From a virus, in IMG/VR virus record IMGVR_UViG_3300030099_006396, positions 1-30,520 of that record: DNA of 30,520 nucleotides; one strand, written 5' to 3'. The first letter of the stretch is position 1. Each line of letters starts with the position of its first letter. Of this stretch, positions 22,534-30,520 are shown in pieces. The notes under the pieces are model-generated. The model was given only the letters and a program-made list of their open reading frames with translations, did not search any database and was not told the origin of the DNA. The translations under genes and the position numbers were made by a program.

Positions 22534-23213
22534 TGCCGTATAGATGGACAAAAGAAGAAATAGAAAATGGACAAGTAGTTCAATCAAGACAGTTTGACAT
22601 TGCATACTCAAACTACGTATCAGTCATCAATGGTGGTATTGATAGAGATAATTTACCAGCACAGTGTATCGACCCTGAAGTAAACTTAGTTGCAAACAGT
22701 CTAGGTAAAAGTGCAGTAGCAAATAACATACACAATCCATTCAGTCAAAACAATCAAGACTCAAACTATGGTGCACCATTCAGCACACAAAATACAAGAG
22801 GCAACAGAATTACAGGTTTAACTTATGGTAGTGCACCAGCACAAGAAGGTGACAACTTCTTCCAAGTCGGCTCAGTTAACGTTGAGTGTGAAGAGGGTAT
22901 GTTAGAATGTAGCTGGAAATGCAATGCATACATTCCATTGTATTACGCATACTATAAAGGTTTTACAACAACAACACTAACTAGAAAGAGGTATCAATGG
23001 CAGATAAGAGTAAATGGAATTATTGTTTATGAATCACCTGCCATTTGTGAAGCCTTCTTTACTACAAACATCTCAACGCAGATACCTATTAGTAAGGGCA
23101 CGCAACGTGTCGAAGTTCACGTCAAGCTACCTGGTAGAAGCAATGAGGACAACGGACAAGTTGTTCTTCAGTATTGGGGTGGGCAAATTTTTGCTTATAA
23201 CACATTCAGGTAG
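22533..23213 (+). CDS. Tail appendage protein 1
   Basis: 226 residues, starting in the previous stop. The N-terminal 50 residues (MPYRWTKEEIENGQVVQSRQ, then NGGIDRDNLP) look like an attachment domain to the tail: such INGGIDxDNL segments occur at the head of the appendages of this phage type. The rest is a beta-sandwich with Cys (VECEEGMLECSWKCNAYIPL). It is the first of three consecutive structural proteins that begin with related N-terminal patterns. A fibre- or adaptor-like role is inferred. Confidence 0.75.
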   Translation: MPYRWTKEEIENGQVVQSRQFDIAYSNYVSVINGGIDRDNLPAQCIDPEVNLVANSLGKSAVANNIHNPFSQNNQDSNYGAPFSTQNTRGNRITGLTYGSAPAQEGDNFFQVGSVNVECEEGMLECSWKCNAYIPLYYAYYKGFTTTTLTRKRYQWQIRVNGIIVYESPAICEAFFTTNISTQIPISKGTQRVEVHVKLPGRSNEDNGQVVLQYWGGQIFAYNTFR

Positions 23214-23219
23214 GTATAA

Positions 23220-24368
23220 ATGGGAAACGTAAAATTAGAAACATTCTATCCAAAGAACGAAGCAGTAAGTGCTGCGAAGATTAATAATAATAATGGTGCA
23301 ATCGAAGGTTCTACTGCAGGATACAATCAAGAAAACGTAAGTCGTGAAGGTATTGACTTCAGACAGTTTGATAAGTCACCAATGCTTCTAGCAAGAAATG
23401 TTGTAGATTCTGGACAAGAACTTACAACAGGAACGACTGTAGGCACCGGTGCTAGATACAAAAGTTATGCACAATTCAACATTACACAACAACCAATCGC
23501 ACATAATTCTACAGGTGCAACAGATACATCAGCTGGTAACGGCACAAAGGTTCCAATCCCAGGTGTATCATCATCAGTAGATGCGAGTGGTGTGCAACTT
23601 ACAGGTGGTGAACTAATCAGAGTAAACTGGTCACTAGTTATCTGGGCAAACATACCAGCAAACGGTTCTCTAGCAGACCATGTTACAGGACTAATTGATG
23701 CAACAACAAAAGATGGTGGAACAGGTGCATCTCATCCGTATGGTAGTGGTATTGGTGAATGGTGTTGGTTAGTTTGGCCTCGTTTCAATACAACATCTTC
23801 AGCACTTAACAACAACGATTTTACAGATGCAAAAACTGCAGGGTTAGACCCAAACAGCACAAAACCTTATTTCGAACCAGGTATCGCACCATCGATTACA
23901 AATACAGGTATTGGTGACTTTGTTGATTTTGAAGAAAGACGGTGGGACCACATAATGGTTATTCCTAGTATGTTTCTGGCAGCAGGTAACACACCTACTG
24001 GACCAGCTTTACAACTCTACCATACAAATACTGTTGGATACTCTGCTCGGTCAAGCCCGGCTGCACTTGGTGGACCACAACTACGAAGCAGTAGTTTTTA
24101 CATCAGAGTTCCAGATTTAGGTGGCTCACCAAAAACATTACATGGTGTCCAACTATACATCTCAGGTTATTGGAGAATGCACGGTAATTCTGCTGGAACT
24201 GGTATGGGTGGTGCACCAGATGCAGGTATGTTTTTAGAAAACGACCCTTGTAATCCATCAAGAGTAAATTCAGGTGGCGACCCAATACCACAATACGGTG
24301 TCGCTGGTGAACTACACATTGAAAGAACACACATCAATGTATCAGTTCATAGAGATAGTAACGGATAG
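23220..24368 (+). CDS. Tail appendage protein 2
   Basis: 382 residues, ATG 23220 behind AGGTAGG. The N-terminal part (AVSAAKINNNNGAIEGSTAG, followed by a GIDFRQFD element) has the same attachment style as the previous gene. The bulk is Gly/Thr/Asn-rich beta structure (GELIRVNWSLVIWANIPANG; SFYIRVPDLGGSPKTLHGVQ). No catalytic motif of a depolymerase or peptidase is visible. It is probably a tail fibre or spike component. Confidence 0.75.
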   Translation: MGNVKLETFYPKNEAVSAAKINNNNGAIEGSTAGYNQENVSREGIDFRQFDKSPMLLARNVVDSGQELTTGTTVGTGARYKSYAQFNITQQPIAHNSTGATDTSAGNGTKVPIPGVSSSVDASGVQLTGGELIRVNWSLVIWANIPANGSLADHVTGLIDATTKDGGTGASHPYGSGIGEWCWLVWPRFNTTSSALNNNDFTDAKTAGLDPNSTKPYFEPGIAPSITNTGIGDFVDFEERRWDHIMVIPSMFLAAGNTPTGPALQLYHTNTVGYSARSSPAALGGPQLRSSSFYIRVPDLGGSPKTLHGVQLYISGYWRMHGNSAGTGMGGAPDAGMFLENDPCNPSRVNSGGDPIPQYGVAGELHIERTHINVSVHRDSNG

Positions 24369-24376
24369 GAGACAGA

Positions 24377-25045
24377 ATGCCATACGTTAGAGCACATACA
24401 TTTTCACCAGGCGGAAACATTAGTGGGACACAAAACAACGAAAACATTGTGAAACTAAAGAAACACATCAATGGTGGTATCGTTGCAGGTGACATTAGTG
24501 ATGTAACACGCTGGGGTGAAGCAAAGCACATTATGAAAGGTATGTATTTTGGAACAGATAATACACACGAAATGACAACTGGTTTGTATGCAGGACCAGC
24601 TCTGGCTGATTTACCAACATTCAATCCTGGTTACATGGGTAGATTCTTAGGTGACATTACTGAGGATAGAGAACCTATCCCTGGTGCTGGTGTAAGTTTC
24701 TATCTAGAACACGAAGCTGACATACTAATTGACATGATGATTAGTCCACGTGGTGCACCACTATTAGCTACTGCAATCGTTGATGCTGGACGTTTAGAAT
24801 TTAGATTGGATGGTTTTGCAAACAATACATCATCATCGTTTTTTATGAAAGAAATAGACATTGATACTACCGGAACTTCAGTTGACATTGTAGGATTCTA
24901 TCGTCGACGTTTCTATCAGCACAAACACATGTTTAGAAATGTAGGTGCTGGTTATCACATCTTTCAATTGTTTGGCAACACGAGTTTACGTGCTGTCCCA
25001 CTTAAATTTTTCACTTACAAACTACAGGCCTTTTACAAGGTGTAA
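24377..25045 (+). CDS. Tail appendage protein 3
   Basis: 222 residues, ATG 24377 behind AGGAG. It starts MPYVRAHTFSPGGNISGTQN and holds KLKKHINGGIVAGDISD, the same INGGIxxxxI attachment element as in the gene at 22533. The C-terminal part is a beta-sandwich (PIPGAGVSFYLEHEADILID; LEFRLDGFANNTSSSFFMKE) ending in a basic, aromatic strand pair. The three genes may form one hetero-oligomeric appendage or alternative fibres. Confidence 0.75.
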   Translation: MPYVRAHTFSPGGNISGTQNNENIVKLKKHINGGIVAGDISDVTRWGEAKHIMKGMYFGTDNTHEMTTGLYAGPALADLPTFNPGYMGRFLGDITEDREPIPGAGVSFYLEHEADILIDMMISPRGAPLLATAIVDAGRLEFRLDGFANNTSSSFFMKEIDIDTTGTSVDIVGFYRRRFYQHKHMFRNVGAGYHIFQLFGNTSLRAVPLKFFTYKLQAFYKV

Positions 25046-25072
25046 AAAAATGGTATCTATAGGAGGACTAAA

Positions 25073-25660
25073 ATGGACCCTTTAACAATCGCACTCATTG
25101 CTGGTGGAGGACTTGCTCGAGGAATCGGTGGAGCGATTTCTCAAGGTGCACAGTCGAAAGCATTGTTTGGCGAACAACAACAAGCAAGACTTGCAGAATT
25201 AAGAAGATTAGAAGAAATGAATGCACTAGGTCTGACAGGCGCAGAAAGACAAGCACTAGAACAAGCATTACTCAATCCAGCACAAGCAGCACAAAGAGAA
25301 CAGAATCAACGTAATCAAGCATTACTCAGTTCTTTCAATCTAGGTGCAAGTAAAGGAATAAGAGACATCTTGGCAGCACAAGAAGGACAACAAGCTCTGG
25401 CTGGAAAAGCAGCAGAAAAGGTAGCAGCGGCTCAACTCAAAGCACAACAGGCAGATGAAAAAGAAATGCGCGCTTTGGAAGCAAGACAAGATGCTGCAGC
25501 AGGTGCACAACAGGCTGCAATCGGTGCTTTTGTTGGTGGACTTGGTGGTGCAGCAGATACCGCACTTCGTGCACAAGCATTATCAGAAATGACAGCTTTA
25601 CGTGCTGGAAGCGATGTAGGTCTGGATGCAACTACAATAAAATTATTGGAGGAGTTCTAA
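25073..25660 (+). CDS. Probable ejection protein 1 (small, Ala/Gln-rich)
   Basis: 195 residues, ATG 25073 with AGGAGG. It is Ala/Gln/Leu-rich and helical, with two Gly-zipper-like hydrophobic segments: residues 4-24 (LTIALIAGGGLARGIGGAIS) and 143-161 (GAQQAAIGAFVGGLGGAA). Small proteins of this composition, first of a three-gene block before very large ones, are typical of podovirus ejection proteins (T7 gp14 or P22 gp7-like) that enter the host envelope. The inference is from composition and order. Confidence 0.75.
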   Translation: MDPLTIALIAGGGLARGIGGAISQGAQSKALFGEQQQARLAELRRLEEMNALGLTGAERQALEQALLNPAQAAQREQNQRNQALLSSFNLGASKGIRDILAAQEGQQALAGKAAEKVAAAQLKAQQADEKEMRALEARQDAAAGAQQAAIGAFVGGLGGAADTALRAQALSEMTALRAGSDVGLDATTIKLLEEF

Positions 25661-25661
25661 G

Positions 25662-27425
25662 ATGGCTGAAGGAACGATTGGTAATCTTTACAACCAAGCT
25701 TATCTGCAAACACACGAGCAACGAATGGCGATGGCTATCAAAATGGCTGAGTCTGAGTTTACCACTCTTGCAGATAGAATTACATTATTAGAAAAGAAAG
25801 TAGCTGATTATGAAAGAGCGATAGCTGGTGACTTTAGTTCACCTGGTTCTTCAGCTGATAATGCAGCCACAGCTCGATTGAGATTGATGCATACAGTTCA
25901 GGCTGAAGTAAACAAAAGAACTGACAAAGCTATTCAGGAAGCAGAAAGAAGTTTTGACATCGCACGTTTTAATGTTCCAGGTGCACAAGAAACAATGGCT
26001 GCAAAGATGCGTGCTGGTTCTACAGTATCATCTGCTGTTGATGCAGGATTGGCCAACTTAGGTGGTAAAGGTGCAGGTAAGAATAATTTACAAAGAATCA
26101 TAATCGCAAAAGCATTGTTACAGGCTGCAGAAAATGCGGCAACAACTGCTGGTAAAGCTTCATCATTCAATCGCAACCAACAAAGAACACGTATCGCGGC
26201 TGCTTATGGTATTGATGCAAACGACATGATTGCAAATGAGGAAACTCTAAAAAGACGATTTATAGAAACTCGAAAGAAAGAAATCAAAGCTACAGTTGGT
26301 GCAACAGAACTTTCAGATGCAGACAAAACAAAGCTCGAAGCAGAAAAAACACAAACTCAAGAGCAACTAGATAAGTTACGTCAGCAGATGGCAGACAGGT
26401 ATGGTGATGATGTAGACTTTGGTGAGTTGATAGAACGTGGTCGACAGATTTACAATGAAAGACTTGGACCTATTTCTCGTGAAGATAAGAAGATACAAAG
26501 ACAAATACAAAGAATGACCAAAGTATCACCTCGTGCCAGACAAAATCTTGCTGCACTAGAAATGGTTGCAGTTGATGATAGAAGAATCGATTTGATTGGA
26601 CGTCTTGATGCTGCTGGTGTAGAAGACAAAGACAACGTTCTTGCAGCTGCAAATGCCATACTCGAGGCAAAGAAAGCAGGTAGAGATACAGTGCCATTTG
26701 ACTTAGCACTTGAATTAACAAAAGACGAAGACAAAGCTTATGAAGCACTAGGACTCGCTTTCAGAAAATTTGCAGCTGACCAAGCACAAGGTGATGCTCT
26801 TGCTCGAGAAAAAGAAAAACAGAAACAACTCAAGCCACAAGAAACAGATGCAAAAGAAGCAATCAATGTTGCACTTGCAGAACAAGGACAGAGTGGTGAT
26901 GAATTCTTAGATAGTATTAACATAGACTTTGACCTTTCAGATTTGTTTGCAAAAAGAGTAAAGACAGAATCAGCAGAAGAATCCAAAGAAAAAACAGATA
27001 ACTTCTTAGATGGTTTACTTAACATCTTCAAAGGACGTAAAGATGTAACTAGACGACCTTTTACAGCAACAGAGAAAGCTGCACAATCTGGCTCCAAGAT
27101 TACAAAAGTTACTCCAATCAAAGAAATGAGACCAAGCAATAGACCAGAGGAACCAGAAATGCCAGTAGGTGACCCAGTCAAAGAAGCAGCTAAAGGTCCA
27201 AAACAGCCGTTTGACCCGAAAATTTACACCAAAGATAATCCATTCGTTCAGCTCAATTATGATGATGGAAAGAGAAAAGGAACATACTCATACTTCATTA
27301 AACCTGATGGTGGCTATGGTATGATTGGACTCTCAGGAAAAGAAGTAGACATTTCAGGAAACCAAAAGGCTCTTGATGAGGCACAAGCAGAGTTTGACAA
27401 ACTAAAAGAAAAGATGGAGAAGTAG
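25662..27425 (+). CDS. Probable ejection protein 2 (coiled-coil)
   Basis: 587 residues, ATG 25662 behind GGAGGAG. Long charged helices and coiled coils dominate (FTTLADRITLLEKKVADYER; LEAEKTQTQEQLDKLRQQMA), with a disordered Pro/Lys-rich linker (about 470-520) and a small beta end (PFVQLNYDDGKRKGTYSYFI). No enzyme motif. The place between ejection-like protein 1 and the giant protein fits T7 gp15 or P22 gp20-like proteins of the inner core. It ends directly at the ATG of the giant gene. Confidence 0.75.
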   Translation: MAEGTIGNLYNQAYLQTHEQRMAMAIKMAESEFTTLADRITLLEKKVADYERAIAGDFSSPGSSADNAATARLRLMHTVQAEVNKRTDKAIQEAERSFDIARFNVPGAQETMAAKMRAGSTVSSAVDAGLANLGGKGAGKNNLQRIIIAKALLQAAENAATTAGKASSFNRNQQRTRIAAAYGIDANDMIANEETLKRRFIETRKKEIKATVGATELSDADKTKLEAEKTQTQEQLDKLRQQMADRYGDDVDFGELIERGRQIYNERLGPISREDKKIQRQIQRMTKVSPRARQNLAALEMVAVDDRRIDLIGRLDAAGVEDKDNVLAAANAILEAKKAGRDTVPFDLALELTKDEDKAYEALGLAFRKFAADQAQGDALAREKEKQKQLKPQETDAKEAINVALAEQGQSGDEFLDSINIDFDLSDLFAKRVKTESAEESKEKTDNFLDGLLNIFKGRKDVTRRPFTATEKAAQSGSKITKVTPIKEMRPSNRPEEPEMPVGDPVKEAAKGPKQPFDPKIYTKDNPFVQLNYDDGKRKGTYSYFIKPDGGYGMIGLSGKEVDISGNQKALDEAQAEFDKLKEKMEK

Positions 27426-30400
27426 ATGCCAAATCCAGATGGTTCACCAACGGCTGATGAACTAAACAAACTTAGTGAAAGCCAGAAACGATACTACCAG
27501 ATGTTACTTGATGAAGAGGACATTACTGGTGCAAATAGCTTTGTTAGTTCTATAATTTTTGAATTACCAGAAGCAGAAGGTGGTTCTTCGTCACCTCAAG
27601 GAAACATAGAAGTTTTGCCATCATTGACACCGAAACGTGTAATACCAGGTTTGTCAGACCCAGGCACATTTGTTCCTGCTCCTGAAATGACAGCAGAAGA
27701 AGCAAGTAAAGATGAGTTTATGGCAGGTCCGCTTATCATACCTTCACTGCTTGATGATGCATCACAGGCTTCATACAATGCTGCTGTAGAACGATACAAA
27801 GCAGAAGGCTTTCCATCAGAAGAAGATTTTGGTCGTGTATTCGAAGCAGAATTCAACATGATTTTTGAGAATGAAGGTAAAACAGTTCCAGTCGGTCTTG
27901 ATTTAACTAATCCAGATTATGGTGAATACCAACTACGTTTACTAGAATACTCAGACCAAAGAATGCCAAAGGTTACTGCAGAATCCAAAGCAAAAGAAGA
28001 AGTGTTCGGTGTTAAGTCACCAAGAAAACCACGTGCTGTTGGACCATTTGCTGTAGAACCAACACCAGTTACTCCAGGTCTTTTACAAACGCAACCAGAA
28101 TTACAAGCAGAAATGACACTAGGTCAGGTTGCAAAAGATGCGTTATCACCTCAGACTCTTGTATCAGGTGCTGCAGAAAGAAGAAGAAAAGCAATCCGAC
28201 AGATACAGAAAGAAAACTACTTCGAAACTGTTGATGAAGTGCGAAGCATGATTGAGTTAGAAAACATTCAGTTTGATGATGACTTGATGGCTGAATACAA
28301 TGAAGCACTAAAGAAAGGTGAAGAAAGTGCCAAACAATACTTACGAGAAAACGTAAATGCTGATGTCGAAGAAGCAGAGATGCGATACTTCGAAGAATAC
28401 TACAAAGCACAAGCAATTGCAATCATAGTTGCAGAATCAGGACAAGACCCATCAATGGTTGCAATGACGTATGATACTGATTCACTTGACTTAATAATTC
28501 CAGATGAAGATGAAAGAGCTGCAATAAAGAAAAAAGCAGATGTAGGTGCAACAAGACTTACAAGACGTCACATTCATGACATGACAGGTTATAATGAAGA
28601 CGATAAACGGTATGGAAAGGATACTCCAAAAGAAGCTACACTAAAAGAAAGGTTTCCTCGTGCAGAAGAAGATACCGGTATACTCGAAGATTTGAAAAGG
28701 ACAGGTGTATTTGCACTAGAAAACCTTACAACAACTCGCTATGATGCAAATGCTAGACAAAGATTCTTTGACATGGGTATCACAAATGACCCTGATGCTA
28801 TTACAGAAACTTCAGGTATGGCACTAGTAAGAGACATAAACCTACCACTCAGAGCTGTTGTCAATCCTGCAATTAGTGGTTTAGAAAACTTAGGTGTTAT
28901 TGATAGACTGGATGCAGAAGAAGAAGTAGACACAATGCTTCCAGCAAAAAGAGTAGAACTTACAGAAGATGCTGAAGGTTTGGATGTTGTTGATGCTTAT
29001 CTACGTGAGATACTGGTAGAAACTGCGACAATGAGAACATTAGGTAATGACCTTGGACAATTGACAAACATTGCTGGTGTAGAGATTGATGATGGTGCAC
29101 GTGATTATCTTGTTGGTGCTGGAACGATTGCAGAATTCTTTATTCCTCTTGTTCCAGGTAGTAAAATACTTTCAGTGCCATCAAGAACTGCTGGCTCGCT
29201 GCTACAAAAAGGGACAGTAAAACTAGGAACGAAACTACAGAAACCTGCATTAGTAAAAGCAGCACCAGTAATCAGAGAAGGAACAGAATTTTTGGTTGAT
29301 ACAATCGGTTCTGGTGGTAATCTAGTCTTTCCAGTTGCTCGAGGTGCAAAAAAGTTAACATCAAAAGCAGCAAGAACCACACCACTGACAAACACAAAAC
29401 TACGTTCAGCAGGTGTAGCAGGTAAGTTAGACAATGGTGACGTTGTTGCTGATGCTATTTCAACTAGTCGACTTGAGGACTTAGTTACAGATACAGCAAC
29501 TGTAAGAGCAAGAATAGCTGATGAGATTGCAGACCAAACAGTAGCACTAGAAGCAAGAGCAAGTGGTGCAACAGGTAGAGAGATGCAAGACTTAGTATCT
29601 GATGGTTTGGTAAGTCAAAGAAGTGTGAATCGTGCAATGATTATTGAACCGCAAGAAGCTGGTAAATTAATCGATGACATGATAAAAAGTGGTGATTCTT
29701 TACTTGTTCCAGCAGCAACATCAGCATCCAAAAGAAGTAAGTCAGCTTTCAAAGCAACTGAAGATTTGGCTGAAGATTTGTTTGATAATCCAGCACGTTC
29801 TAGAACTTTTCAATCCAGCGAATCAGTTACAGCTGCAAAACAAGCAACAAGAAGTGTTGTAATAGAAAAATTATTAGATTACGGTCTTGGTGATTATGTT
29901 CTTGTTACAGATAGAATCATAGCTTCAAACGAAAAATTTAGACAGATACTACCAGAACTTAAAAAATACATGACAACTGATGGTAAGTCTGCATTCTTCA
30001 ACGCAACAGATGATGGTTTTATAATCAACACAAACGGTTATAATAACATGGTAGATGCTGCCGAAAGATTACGAGACCCATACCTTACAGAACTATCAAG
30101 AGCACACACAAGAGGTGAATTACTTACAACTGGTGAAATGTCGTATGCAACTAACAGACTTATGGATGATTTTATTCTTCGTTCTGACCCCAGTTCTTTT
30201 GTTGCAACAGATGCAAAGATAGCAAAAAGAGCTGCTGAACCACTAGAAAGAAGAACAGGACCTGTTAGAACTGTAGAAGATGCGATAGCTAAGATGAGAG
30301 GAACATTTAAGTTTATCGACGACCTTGCTGAAAAAGCAGCAAACAGATTCTACAATAAAGCACCAGATAATCTAGTTGTTCAAACACAAGAAAACGCAGT

Positions 30401-30520
30401 AGCTACATCACGATTCAAACAGCAAGTTGATGATAACATAGGTCGATTAGAAAGAACCACAAAAGGTGCGTTTGGTAATGTTGCATCTAGTCAGCTTATT
30501 ATTGCTGACCAGTTGTTGGA
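27426..30520 (+). CDS. Giant ejection-type virion protein, N-terminal part
   Basis: ATG 27426 follows the previous stop with no gap, with GGAG 5 bases upstream. The frame is open to the last base (1,031 codons and two bases) and continues in frame at position 101 on the circular genome, for a total of 1,924 residues. The N-terminal 400 residues are acidic and helical (AAERRRKAIRQIQKENYFET). Near residue 560-580 there is an amphipathic or membrane-active stretch (LVGAGTIAEFFIPLVPGSKI). After it come Ala-rich helices. No lytic transglycosylase pattern is visible, unlike T7 gp16. Size and place as the last gene of the ejection block suggest it is released into the host during DNA entry. Confidence 0.88.
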   Translation, partial: MPNPDGSPTADELNKLSESQKRYYQMLLDEEDITGANSFVSSIIFELPEAEGGSSSPQGNIEVLPSLTPKRVIPGLSDPGTFVPAPEMTAEEASKDEFMAGPLIIPSLLDDASQASYNAAVERYKAEGFPSEEDFGRVFEAEFNMIFENEGKTVPVGLDLTNPDYGEYQLRLLEYSDQRMPKVTAESKAKEEVFGVKSPRKPRAVGPFAVEPTPVTPGLLQTQPELQAEMTLGQVAKDALSPQTLVSGAAERRRKAIRQIQKENYFETVDEVRSMIELENIQFDDDLMAEYNEALKKGEESAKQYLRENVNADVEEAEMRYFEEYYKAQAIAIIVAESGQDPSMVAMTYDTDSLDLIIPDEDERAAIKKKADVGATRLTRRHIHDMTGYNEDDKRYGKDTPKEATLKERFPRAEEDTGILEDLKRTGVFALENLTTTRYDANARQRFFDMGITNDPDAITETSGMALVRDINLPLRAVVNPAISGLENLGVIDRLDAEEEVDTMLPAKRVELTEDAEGLDVVDAYLREILVETATMRTLGNDLGQLTNIAGVEIDDGARDYLVGAGTIAEFFIPLVPGSKILSVPSRTAGSLLQKGTVKLGTKLQKPALVKAAPVIREGTEFLVDTIGSGGNLVFPVARGAKKLTSKAARTTPLTNTKLRSAGVAGKLDNGDVVADAISTSRLEDLVTDTATVRARIADEIADQTVALEARASGATGREMQDLVSDGLVSQRSVNRAMIIEPQEAGKLIDDMIKSGDSLLVPAATSASKRSKSAFKATEDLAEDLFDNPARSRTFQSSESVTAAKQATRSVVIEKLLDYGLGDYVLVTDRIIASNEKFRQILPELKKYMTTDGKSAFFNATDDGFIINTNGYNNMVDAAERLRDPYLTELSRAHTRGELLTTGEMSYATNRLMDDFILRSDPSSFVATDAKIAKRAAEPLERRTGPVRTVEDAIAKMRGTFKFIDDLAEKAANRFYNKAPDNLVVQTQENAVATSRFKQQVDDNIGRLERTTKGAFGNVASSQLIIADQLL
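30421..30520. repeat. Right copy of the 100-base end overlap
   Basis: The copy matches positions 1-100 except for the second base. The mismatch falls on the third codon position of a Gln codon (CAG here; the left copy, with only AA visible, would be CAA), so it is silent. Confidence 0.95.

Noticed and set aside
26738-27181. A 147-residue minus-strand frame.
   Set aside because: It mirrors the coiled-coil ejection gene, is Ser/Leu-rich and has no start signals.
1-30520. tRNA genes.
   Set aside because: No cloverleaf with the conserved T-arm (GTTCGANTC-like) and matching acceptor stem was found.

Overview
The window looks like the essentially complete genome of a small, tailed, podovirus-like dsDNA bacteriophage (Caudoviricetes). 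The last 100 bases repeat the first 100 with one mismatch, and the repeat lies inside an open reading frame that stays in frame across the join. The simplest reading is a circular or circularly permuted genome of about 30,420 bp, linearised at an arbitrary point by assembly. Ribosome binding sites are strong (AGGAG/GGAGG) and many genes overlap as ATGA or by a few bases. Promoter-like sites have TATAAT boxes, which suggests a host with ordinary sigma-70-type transcription. The host cannot be named from the sequence. Similarity in style to aquatic podoviruses is an inference from gene order and small-protein families.

Layout, starting at the packaging genes. Positions 11796-12438 carry a sigma-region-4-like DNA-binding protein and a probable small terminase. 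Next come large terminase (12435-13976), portal (13979-15637), a Met-rich protein, scaffold (16237-17121), a tiny ORF, major capsid protein (17268-18323) and a decoration-like protein (18333-18797). A strong hairpin terminator follows. Then come a head-tail adaptor (18872-20374), a tail nozzle protein (20374-22533), three tail or appendage proteins (22533-25045) and three probable ejection (internal virion) proteins. The last of these is a giant protein of 1,924 residues that starts at 27426, runs off the end of the window and finishes at 2780. Beyond it lies a cassette of tiny, very Lys/Arg-rich or Cys-rich genes (2777-4166). Small beta-rich tail-fibre proteins (4208-5845), a holin-like protein (5855-6070) and a clear rho-independent terminator close the late region.

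The accessory/early side (6298-11663) holds a PD-(D/E)XK nuclease and an AT-rich region full of inverted repeats (6905-7215, a candidate origin or control region). It continues with a run of small overlapping unknown genes, a 51-residue zinc-ribbon protein, a class I SAM methyltransferase, and further unknown genes each behind its own promoter-like element. There is a single gene on the minus strand (11334-11663).

Notable absences: I recognise no DNA polymerase, primase, helicase, SSB, RNA polymerase, integrase or endolysin. The phage therefore appears to depend on the host for replication and transcription, or to use unrecognised proteins. Reading every GAT in the window I also found no GATC site, which suggests strong restriction-site avoidance. 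The most promising unexplained elements are the giant ejection-type protein, the basic/Cys-rich mini-gene cassette, the repeated GTGTAA-N17-TATAAT promoter unit, and the palindromic AT-rich control region.
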